64,000 nt of DNA from Micromussa lordhowensis. Lineage: Eukaryota; Cnidaria; Anthozoa; Scleractinia; Lobophylliidae. The first letter of the stretch is position 1. The number at the start of each line of letters is the position of its first letter. Positions 54,771 to 64,000 of the stretch are shown piece by piece. The translations under genes were made by a program, and so were the position numbers. The notes under the pieces were generated by a model. It saw only the letters and a list, made by a program, of their open reading frames with translations, had not been told where the DNA came from and searched no databases. The stretch is from positions 7,038,572-7,102,571 of the forward strand of contig OZ026604.1 of NCBI GenBank assembly GCA_964020085.1. Direction: 5' to 3'.

Positions 54771-55889
54771 GCTCCGGCGGCCGAAGGCCGCCAAGCGGAG
54801 CCCCATACCCATATTAGGAAACTGAAGGGAACCCATGAACTGATTTTCTCATGTGTATCATGGCTAGCGGTATTGCTCGTGGGCGCGTACGCACGACGAC
54901 GACGACGACGGTGGTGGAGTCGCGCAACATGGCGGCCACAATTGACACGTAAACCAAAACGAGGCTTCAGTTTTCGCGGGCTTTCCTTGTAGGTTGACAG
55001 AGCACATGTACCCTTGGTTTAAAGCGTCCTTTGGACATCCATGTTGCAGTCAATTGACACCTGTCAAAACAAGGAATCCGCTGACCAGTATCACGTGACC
55101 ATATCGCGGGCTCAAGTTCAGGGCTCATCGAGGTCACGTGTTTTTTTAAAGTTGACCGCTGCCCAAGTGCTGCTTTTTTCGATCAGATCGCGGGCTCATG
55201 TCAGGATTAACTTGCTGTAAACAGCGTAGGGTTGGTAGGAAGCCGGTTAACGCTAACCCAGGATTAAAATTTAACCGAATTATAACCTTTTCTTTTGTAC
55301 AAAGTTTTTTCACTGCTTTTGTTTTGCGTATTTTGCTTTCATTAAAATTCAAAACACAAAAACAATATACAGAAGTTACAAAACTCAAATCAAAATTCTA
55401 CTTTATCCTCGGCTAGTTTGATCGGGCTCTGAACAACCCGGCCCAGGAGCTACGCTTTTAGGCTGGCCTAAATCTATATATTACCCTTATATCAAAGCAA
55501 CCTTCGGAGGAGGAAGCAACCTTCGGAGGAGGTTACGAAAGCGAAGAAAATTGGAAACCCCTAACGTTGTAAGAACATTTCATGACGTTAACATAACGGA
55601 ATGTCTGTTGATATGAGGAGGTCAGCGGCGTGAACTTCGAACGCCATGTTGCAGATGATGCATAATAGCATAGGATTTCTTAGTGTTATCTTCATTTTCC
55701 TTCCTTTTGTGCATAATGACTCCGTAAGTCTGGATACCTATGAAGTGTTTGTGCTAAAACCAGCACATTGCTTGTAAGTAATCGCCTAATCGGTTCATTT
55801 CCACATCGTTGCCTTCATTTTCAATGTCATTCTTGTTTACTAGCTCCATATTTGTATTTGCAGAAAACACACCATAACAATCTATATGC
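54771..55889. other. Second copy of 16180-17329
   Basis: Nearly identical to the first copy; includes the shorter (ACG)6 repeat at 54893-54910. It lacks about 14 bp near 55373 relative to 16797. No exon is supported. Confidence 0.45.
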
Positions 55890-56532
55890 GTAATTTTCGC
55901 AATTCTCGTAAATTTCGAAGGGCCTTCCCTGCAACCCTTTGAACAAATTTTGTTGATTCTCTAAGTGCTAGTACATATTATTGTAAATTTCGCAATTCTC
56001 GTAGCTTTCTCTGGGCCTTCCCTGACAACCCTTGCAGTAAATTTCGTGGATTTTGTCACAGGTCTTACAAATTATCGTAAATTTCGCAGTTTTCGTAAAT
56101 TTTGCAATTTTCGCAACCCTCGTAAATTTTGATGATTTTGTAAGTGGTAATTACATATTATCGTAAATTTCACAGTTTTTGTAAATTTCGCTGTTTTCGC
56201 AATTCTCGTAGCTTTCTCTGGGCCTTCCCTGAAACCCTTGGAATAAATTTCGTGTATTTCGTCACAGGTCTTGCAAATTATAGTAAATTTCGTAGTTTTC
56301 GTAAATTTCGCAATTTTCACAATTCTCGTAAGTTTTGCAGGGCCTTCCGTGCAACCCACTAACAAAATTTTGTTGATTTGTCAGACAGACTTACAATTTA
56401 TCGTAATAATCGCAGTTTTCGTAAGTTTTGTAATATTCGCAATTTTCGTAACTTTCCTACAACCATTGAATAAATATCGTTCACTTAGTCAATGGCATTG
56501 CGAATTATCGTAAATTTCGCAGTTTTCGTAGC
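55890..56532. repeat. Minisatellite, second copy
   Basis: The same array as 17330-17995 with about 27 bp lost near 55990 (one short unit and a half). The gggccttccctg period marks are retained. Confidence 0.75.
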
Positions 56533-59390
56533 TGCGTTCAATCCTGGACATTACTCCAGTCCAGTAGAGAAAGTGAATTACATGAGAGCCCGGCTAGAAG
56601 GAGATGCTGCAGATGTTATCTCAGGGCGATCCCTGACTAATGCAAATTACGAACAGTCCATAAATTTGTTGAAGGAACGTTATGGACAAAATGGGGTCAT
56701 CATGAATGTTTATTATACTAGTCTTATGGGTTTACCTTAAGTCACACATCTGCCCTGCGTAAGAACTATGACCTTATTGAAAAACGCCTTAGATCAGTAA
56801 AAGCTCTTGGAGAGGATTTGGAGAGTAAAATGCTAGTGTACCTGATAATGGCTAAGTTACCCAAAGATGTTCTCATCCACCTGACTGACCAGAAAAATGA
56901 CGGTGACGAATGGACAGCTGCAGTGCAGCTACTCAGAGATCAGTAACATAGGTACACTTGTAACAGGGAAAATGCAGATAGGAAAAGTTCTGACAAAATT
57001 TATTACAAAGGCTCGATTGGAAACAGGTGGTCACATCACAGGTCACTCAGTTTGATTCTAACACTACTGATGCATTTCTGTCTGAAAGCGAACTACCGCA
57101 GAAAAATACTGGAAGAAAGAAAATGATTTGCATTTATTGCAATGGACAAAAACTGATGCAAACTGCCACTGTTGAAGTAGAAAATTTGGAAAAATCAAGA
57201 AAAGTGATCACCAAATTGCTTCTAGACACAGGCAGCCAAAAGACCTACATCACCAACGAGCTAGCAGAAAAACCCCATTTGCCAATCAAAGGATCAGAAA
57301 CACTGAACGTATACACATTCAGTGCATCAAAATCCAGAAAGCTTTACACTCCTGTCACTGGCTGTTAACAAAGGATGGATCACCTCTGCATTTAAGAGTC
57401 AATGTTGCCCCCAAGATAACTGGTAACCTACGACGAGCATACTTCAACCCAGATAAATTCAGTTACTTCCTTAAGGAGATTCCTCTTGCTGATTCGGTAC
57501 TCTCAACTAAAGAAACTGCCAACATAGAACTGTTGCTGGGAAATGATTATTACTGTGATATTTTCTCTGGTGACATTTCAATGAAAGTAGTCAGTCCAGG
57601 ATTAAACCTTATGGAATCCAAGTTGTGATGGGTCCCAACAGGCAGAGTGAAGTGTCAGGATGATAACAAGACAGTTCCTTCTCAATCCTGACCTACACAT
57701 CCAGTCCTATCACTGTACATCTCAGTACTCAATCGGATGACCAGCAACCATTACCTGAAGAAAGACACTCCTTGAAGATTTTTGGAACTTAATACCCTGG
57801 GCATCAGAGAGCCTGTGCAAAAGAATGACGATGACAAAACCGGAAGTTGCCGGAAGTTGACCACAGATACCATTTTCCGTCAACGGATCTCACAGTCTCT
57901 CCTCCGAAGTGACCAGAAAAAGAGAACCATTGCAGTCTGTCAGCAGAATTTACGACCCATTGGTTCTCTTTTCTCCATCTACACTGAATGCAAAGCTGTT
58001 CAAAGACATTCGGGAACTGTGGAAACAAGAAAAGGATTGGGACGAGACATTCAGTGAGTCACATCAAGAAGAATGGAATAAGATACTCGAGAGCCTGACT
58101 CCATTGTCATCGCAACCATTACCCAATTATATTGGAGGAGATAAAGACAAACTGCTCTGCTTCGCAGATGTCTCTGCCAAAGCCTATTCAGCAGCAGCCT
58201 ACCTCTACTCTTCAGTAAATAGAAAAGCAACTGCCAACCTGGTGTCTTCCAAAGCACGCGTCCATCCAGCCAAACAACTTTGCATTCCAAGGTTGGAACT
58301 ACTCTGTCTTCTTATCGGAACAAGATGCCTTAACTATGTAACGCAACAACTTCAGTTGTCCTTGGTAGATAGATTTCTGTGGACCGAGTCAGAGTGTGTT
58401 CTTCACTGGTTGAAAACTTGTAAGCCATTACCTGTGTTTGTTAAGAACCGGCTGAGAGAGATAACCTCACACAGGGACATCAAGTTCGACTATGTGCTCA
58501 CTTCACAAAATCCCGCTGATCTGGCTACCAGAGGTGTTCCAACAAATGAACTTATCCACAATAACTTGTGGTGGCATGGCCCACCGGCCGAGGTCAACTG
58601 ATCATCCATCACAATGGTCCTCACGGAAATCAACACAGTTTGACAGCAAGATGTCTGAACAGAATATCATACAGTCTCCTAGCCCACATGCTATGTACGA
58701 CATCGCAACACTAGCTAGAATACCGAGAGAGAAAGCAGCAAAATATCCTTTGACAAACCAGTTGCCCCCTTTGGCATCAGCGAAAGAAATTACTCCTCAT
58801 TTACCAAACTGCTCATAGTGAGTACTTGGGCTTTGCGATTTGTCCGAAAACTACAGAAGAAGAGTACAATCAAAGGACAGCTTACATCAGAGGAAATAAG
58901 CCATAAGCCAAGCAAAGGTAATTTGGGAGAGGTATGTTCAGAGGAGTGTGTTCACACCAGTAATCAATGCAGTCAAAGAAACAATCTGAAAAACCAATTG
59001 GGCCTGCAGTTAGACGAAAACGAAGTACTAAGGTGTCATGGTAGATTGATCAGTGAAAACCTTCCAGAAAATACTGTCCTCCCAAAACTCCCTCCAAAGA
59101 ACCATGTCTTTGTCAAAGAACCAAGCTTTGTCATCAAGAGCTTCCATGAAAAGTTGATGCATGCAGGTGTATCTCACATATTAGCAGCTACTAGCAGAGA
59201 ATTCTGGATTTCACAAGATCATCTGTAAGAAGAGTCCTTCTCAACTGCTTCAGATGCAGACGACTTCAAGGACGACCATACAGAATACGTGCAATGGCTC
59301 CTTATCCACGATCAAAGGTAGAAGAACCTCCATCCTTTATCTACCCGGTCTTGACTATCTTGGCGAGTTCGATCGCTGTAACACAGCCTC
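56533..59390 (+). pseudogene. BEL/Pao retrotransposon remnant, second copy
   Basis: The same fragments as 17996-20860 in the same order: gag part, protease (57027-57368, with the DTG box), RT start, RNase H-like region (57909-58601) and integrase zinc-binding region (58818-59228). An 8-bp deletion at about 57358 breaks the protease frame here but not in the first copy. The integrase fragment keeps 9 bp lost in the first copy (near 59110). The RT is deleted as in the first copy. Confidence 0.85.
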
Positions 59391-59980
59391 TGCAACGGTT
59401 TCCAACACTTTTCCACCAGTTATAAATTGATGGCTCTATGTTGTCTAGTGATATTTAAAATATTGGCATCACACAAATACCACTGAGTTGAAAATCAGAA
59501 ACTCGTGTCGCAGGATTCGAAGTTATTGAAACAACAACAACAACAAATACTTAAAACAAGCAGTGCAAAGATATTGAAAAAAGGCCAAGAAAAAATGTCA
59601 TTTGCACCATGTAGGAATTACTCAGGAAAATTTGAGTAAACCCTCGTCAGTAGTAATGTAAGATGTATTGCTCAAGATGGAGGATGCTATCTGTGTCTTT
59701 TTTGTCGATGAAAGTCAGGCGATTCAGCGTCGAGAGAATGCGTACAACCTTGCGCAGGCGCTTGAACGGCAAATATTCACATTGTTAACTTGTTACCAAC
59801 TATGCGATTTTTCTCGCGTAATCAGAAGCCCTGTTTGTCTATCAAGATTTCCTACTGATCAAATCGGAAACAAGTAATTCAGCAAAAAAAAAAAAATAAA
59901 TAAACAAAATAAACGGCAAAAAATACCAAAGAAAATAAAATAACACGTGCGAGGTCTGACTTTGAACTCGTGTCCCCTAA
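59391..59980. other. Intergenic DNA, second copy of 20861-21439
   Basis: No feature is supported. It differs from the first copy by scattered substitutions and small indels (for example near 59484 and 59627). Confidence 0.35.
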
Positions 59981-60700
59981 AACTGATTGAAAGGCGAGAA
60001 CCATACCATACTTTTGTATTCTGAGCTCTTAGCTAACCTTATGTTTGCAATAAGACACAGAAATGCTCCTGGAAACATTCAAGATCTCTTTCAAGACATT
60101 TCTGAAATTCATTCTTATAATACTCGATCCTCTGTCTCAAATAACTTTTACACACAATGTTCCAGACTTTCAATTCAAGTGAACTCATTTTCTAGAATTG
60201 GAACAAAAATTTGGAATGAAATGGCTATGTCTCCAAGAAAACTTCCAAAAATGCCTTAAAGAGGAAAATAAAACACTTTTTGAAATTCTAGCTTCAGAAG
60301 ACTGTTATATTGACCTTCCAGACATCGTTCAAAATGTAAAGCTGAATTTATTTTCTGTTCCTCTTAGTTAGTTAGTATGTATTCATTAATATCACTAATA
60401 TCGCTTAGTGTATCTGTAGTCTCTTGTGATAACTTTTGTCAATTATTATTTGTAATACCGTTAGTTTATCAGTGGTCTCCAATCATTGTTGTCATAGCTC
60501 TTTTGCTGCCCTTAGTTAATATTTCTAAGTACTCTCTTCTATCGATTAAAGTAAGGATGAAAGCTATCGGGAACAACACAAGCATGAGTCCACAATATCA
60601 AACAAAAACACTTTTGTAGAGGTATCAACTAATAATACCACAAGTCATTTGGAGAATTACAGAAACGAAGAAGTTAGAAGGTCAAAACCAGATGTGCAGA
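59981..60700 (+). pseudogene. LINE C-terminal fragment, second copy
   Basis: The frame at 59987-60259 is open across the place where the first copy is shifted, showing HRNAPGNIQDLFQDISEIHS and RIGTKIWNEMAMSPRKLPK before its stop. This resembles the C-terminal tail of LINE polymerase ORFs. It is 5'-truncated; no endonuclease or RT core is present. Confidence 0.55.
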
Positions 60701-61055
60701 AGTAAACCAGTTGCAATCACTCGTCAAAAAGCCTCAACGCTGTATTGTGCTATTGATGATGTTAATCTGTGTAAATTGCTACAACAGCAAGCAAAATTAC
60801 GTACTTGTCGTTGTTATTAAAAGTCCCGAACCGGAAGTCATGCAGCAGTGACTTGAAAGCTACTGGAATGCTCAATTTCTCATGTAATATTCCAATTTGA
60901 AACCTTGCAACAATGCCATTTAATTTTTCAGAGGAGTTTCTGGAAACTTCAGGTGTACTTGTGTAAGAGCGCGAGTGTCGTCCGTAAGAGAGCAATGAAA
61001 ATGCTATAAAGCTTAGTGCTGATAAGTGCTGTAATCCGAGAAGTTGATTAATTGC

Positions 61056-62558
61056 CAACGAGTCACCCTCGCGGGGACGCGAGGGTGACGAGGCGGCAGC
61101 ATTATAGAGCCGATGCGCGAGTTTTGGTACAGGCAGAAGAAATCTCGAATGAAAAAGTGTAAGCATAAGGTAATGTAAGAGTGACATCATTGGTAATTGT
61201 TTCGAGCTAGCCAATGGCATCGCGGTATTTTTTTTATCTAAACCAATCACATCAGGAGGATCATGATCGGTGATCACTTGACCAAATCGACGTGATGGTC
61301 ATTTTCTGGTGTGTTCAGCCATCGTGCGACTTGCGAGGTGTGTTCTGGTGTTTTCCTGTTGACCATCGTGCGACTTGCGAAGTAAGAAAAGAGGCTAACA
61401 CCGCCCAGCGAGGCAGCCAGTCACAAACATTCAATTGTCTTGACCAGATCGGCCAGCGTGCCATTTGAGAAACAAAACCACTTGAAACTATTCACTATAG
61501 ACTCAATCAGATTGCGTATAAAGGCTTTTTTTATCGAGCTAGTGTGCTCAAAGATTTCAAATTTGACATTTACGCCGAGCGTGCCATTAACAACAATCAA
61601 TTGTCTTGCCAAAACAACTGTCAATTGTCGTGACAAAGTCGGCCAGCGTGCCATAAAAAAGGAAAGAGAAAACACCTGGATATATTCACTATAAACTCAA
61701 TCAGAGGGGGTATAAAGCCTCATTTTAATCGAGCTAGTGTGCTCAAAATTACAAACTTTGATCGACCAACGAGTCACGAGTATAGACACTGACGTCGTGT
61801 CGCTGTTAGTTTGTACGGTTGTTTGTGCTTAGCATTAGTGTGGCCAAAAGCGAAAAACAGTCCAAGCTCTGTTTGCCAGGAAGCCACTATCAGTCAAGTT
61901 TCAGGGAGCTTAAAAATCAGTTTGGATAGTCTTTTTATTCCAAAATTTCAGGGAGCTTAGCTAAGCTGCATTGGAAATCCGATATCAAGTGTTCAGATCC
62001 AAAGTCCACTTGATGAAGTGCGTGCACCGAAGCAACCGCTCACGAGAATTTATAATGCTTCCTCTATTGTATATGCTGTTAGTTGTAAATCATTTTAGAA
62101 AATAACCCAAAGCAAATACGCACGCTGATTGGTTTAAAACCGAGTTTCTATAACTCCATAGAAACACAGAACTTTTCTGTATTAATATTTTTGTTTTTAT
62201 TGTACGTAGTATTTGCTTATCTTGTAAATTTTTAATCTTATGTTAAATCCTTAACGTTTGTAATATACAGGGCTCCTGTTGATAGCAGTTTTGTATTTAA
62301 AAGCTGAAAGAGCCACCCTGTTTAAATAAAGGTGTACTTACTTAGTAACTACCACGAGCTGTTGACGTAATGATGGCGCGAACAAAGAGAATTTACATTT
62401 TGATGATCGAAGTAAACAAGTTGTTTTTCTTTTTCTTCGTCACGGTATTTTCTAAAAGAAATAGAAAACATGTTCTCCGTGTTCCTATCGAGTTATAAAA
62501 ACACTCGTGAAAGTTTGGGGGAACTCGAAAAAGCTGTGAAAACACTCGCCTGCGGCTC

Positions 62559-62589
<31 letters not shown>

Positions 62590-63072
62590 CTTTCACTCGT
62601 GTTTCTATAACTCGATAGAAACACGGCACATGTTTTCTATTTCTTAAATAAGGGCCATAGTGGTAAGACTAGTTTCGTTTTTTCACGTGCATATCAAAAT
62701 TTTACCGTTTTCAGATTCCGCGGAAGATATTTGTTTAGACGTATACCTTATCCTTCTAATGGTAGAACATGTTAAAACACAAACATGGCACATTACAATT
62801 CATGCTAATTCCTATCAACAATGTTACAGTTTCAGTTTTGTCTCAGGTAATGGAAAGGACAGAGATATTTCAACTCCAATCTACCTTAAACGTTTCGTTC
62901 TTGTATACATTCTACACAACAAAGATAGCATGTGAGTTTTGCAGTGCTTTTTTCAACAATGATTCAGTTTACACAATGTCTTGTAGTCCAGTTACTTCGT
63001 AATTTCCATTCCCCACGCAATTGCGACAGTTTTTCCTCGTTGGCACTGTACCGGTAGGTATTGCTAGTTAAC
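61056..63072. other. 2.0-kb segment absent from the first copy
   Basis: The first copy reads gttgattaatt|aagacttaatgac at about 22510; here about 2 kb lies between gttgattaatt and aacacttaatgac. It starts with a hairpin (ccctcgcggggacgcgaggg). It contains a direct repeat of about 200 bp (61440-61530 and 61635-61725, sharing tcggccagcgtgcca and attcacta(t/a)a(g/a)actcaatcag) and the large palindrome 62453-62648. It has no supported gene. It is an insertion here or a deletion in the first copy. Confidence 0.55.
62453..62648. repeat. Large palindrome (about 90-bp arms)
   Basis: The arms aagaaatagaaaacatgt, cgtgttcctatcgagttata, aacactcgtgaaagtttggg and mirror (cccaaactttcactcgtgtt, tataactcgatagaaacacg, acatgttttctatttctt) enclose a loop rich in gctcgtgttcccacag. 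It is a MITE-like fold-back. Confidence 0.6.
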
Positions 63073-63073
63073 A

Positions 63074-63205
63074 CTTAATGACTGCTACAAAAGGGAACAG
63101 TGGATTGTGTTTCTCGAGAATCCCAATGTTTCCCTCGACTTCGTATCGGGAAACATTGAGATTCGAGGGACAAAAATTCACTGTTCCCCAAGAGACCGGT
63201 AATTA
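63074..63205. repeat. Palindromic repeat, second copy
   Basis: Nearly identical to 22521-22650, with some arm substitutions (ggtaccaaag versus gctacaaaag). Confidence 0.6.
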
Positions 63206-63414
63206 AGCTATTTGTTATATCGCAAAAAAAATGGGCCAAACCGGTGGAAAACAAATAGTCACTTAATGCTCTGATCACGTGCAGCGGCGGTCAATATTTC
63301 GCGGGTAACAGTGAACTGTTTCCCGCTTGACGTCATAGTTTTCGCAATGTTGCCCGCTCGTGGCATTTGGCGGTAAACAGTTACATTGTTAGATTTCATG
63401 TGGCCATGAACTAA

Positions 63415-63503
63415 CCAATGAATGGGCGCCCTGTAGCGGGAAAAACACCAGCTATATAACAAACCAGTTTGTTACTGTTACAGACGATTCTGAGTTCTGT
63501 ATG
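63415..63503 (+). promoter_or_regulatory. Promoter-like CCAAT/TATA region, second copy
   Basis: CCAAT at 63415-63419 and TATATAA at 63453-63459 keep the spacing seen at 22858-22902, although several bases between them differ. Confidence 0.4.
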
Positions 63504-63577
63504 GTAATTCCTTACATCCTCCTTCACTTCGACAACATTTTGTACCATTTAGGTAAACTGGTATATTGATATTTTAG

Positions 63578-64000
63578 ATCCTTCGTCATGCGATGATGCT
63601 CAGACTGTAGCGAACCAGAAGCTAACGGACGGAGAGTATCAGTTGAGAGATGGGAAGGTAAGAAAGATTTGAAAACTGAGATTGATTGAGCCTGTGCACT
63701 TCTTGATAAAACCGCAAATCACTTTACATTGCTGTAAATCAAATGCAAGTCAGCTCGGCTAATCGGCCGTTTCAGGACAGAATTACCTTTTAACATCCAA
63801 ATTACCGCACAAAGAAGAAAATAATTACCTCCGGATTCAAAGATTCAATTAAGAGCTGATCCACTAGTTTCACTTCGATTCGGTACGAGACGTTTTACGT
63901 GTCCTAACCGTTGAACATTTCGCGAATTATTCGGCTGCCAAATTCCTTTAATTTGTGAACGAAAGTCTTCTATATTTTGGAGACGGCAGAAATAATGTAG
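63578..64000 (+). CDS. Second gene C copy: exon 4 and start of intron (cut by window end)
   Basis: Exon 4 is 63578-63657 (80 nt, phase 1 in, 0 out), identical in coding sequence to 23021-23100 (PSSCDDAQ...DGEYQL), with donor GTAAGA. The FBG exon is expected about 850 bp further on, at roughly 64500, outside the window. Confidence 0.65.

Noticed and set aside
60762..61277. A 171-codon minus-strand frame as a gene
   Set aside because: It spans the border of the 2-kb presence/absence segment and has no recognisable domain; the first copy lacks half of it.

Overview
The window is animal nuclear DNA, almost certainly from an anthozoan cnidarian (stony coral, corallimorph or sea anemone). The evidence is intron-split genes with GT-AG boundaries, collagen, immunoglobulin (Ig) and fibrinogen-like (FBG) extracellular domains in one protein, AT-rich DNA, and many eukaryotic transposons (BEL/Pao, tyrosine-recombinase and LINE-type retroelements, hAT, Harbinger-like and Mutator-like MITEs). 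I see no bacterial operons, rRNA or CRISPR.

The core is a local family of one gene type on the + strand. The only copy with all five exons is gene E (44223-49619). Exon 1 gives a short cytoplasmic tail, one membrane anchor and a charged stalk. Exon 2 gives a dibasic RNKR site, 34 uninterrupted Gly-X-Y triplets and Ig1. Exon 3 is Ig2. Exons 4 and 5 are a C-terminal FBG-like lectin domain. All splice phases agree (1,1,1,0). I infer a type II membrane lectin, possibly shed by a furin-like protease, combining ficolin-like (collagen+FBG) and FREP-like (Ig+FBG) layouts. Copies: A (exons 2-5 at 886-4424, exon 1 outside the window), B (8957-13890, pseudogene), C (exons 4-5 only, 23021-24608), D (exons 4-5 with a nonsense codon, 33170-34470), E, orphan exon 1 copies (41172-41403 and 54171-54393), and a second C (63578 to window end).

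Layout. 1-10008: unit 1 (gene A, MITEs, hAT remnant, exon 1 of B). 10009-16171: rest of B and repeat-rich DNA. 16172-22900: transposon block (minisatellite, truncated BEL/Pao, LINE fragment, palindromes). 22858-24608: promoter-like DNA and C. 25028-31380: a tyrosine-recombinase retrotransposon on the minus strand with split direct repeats. 31381-34470: fold-back repeats and D. 34630-39620: a 5.0-kb DNA element with about 1.1-kb inverted repeats and TTAA target sites. 39621-45620: D-type downstream unit with exon 1 of E. 45620-64000: a nearly identical second copy of 349-9556 joined directly to 16172-about 23440, lacking the 6.6 kb that holds B.

The repeat structure implies tandem duplication, a probable unequal crossover inside intron 1 (near 45620), and a deletion that orphaned an exon 1 (junction near 54757). 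Haplotype duplication in the assembly is a live alternative for the 99%-identical blocks. The most unusual points are the 606-bp MITE in the lectin exon of A and E, which could be removed as a frame-preserving 600-nt intron, and the sharp contrast between strongly divergent exon 4 and nearly uniform exon 5 among copies.
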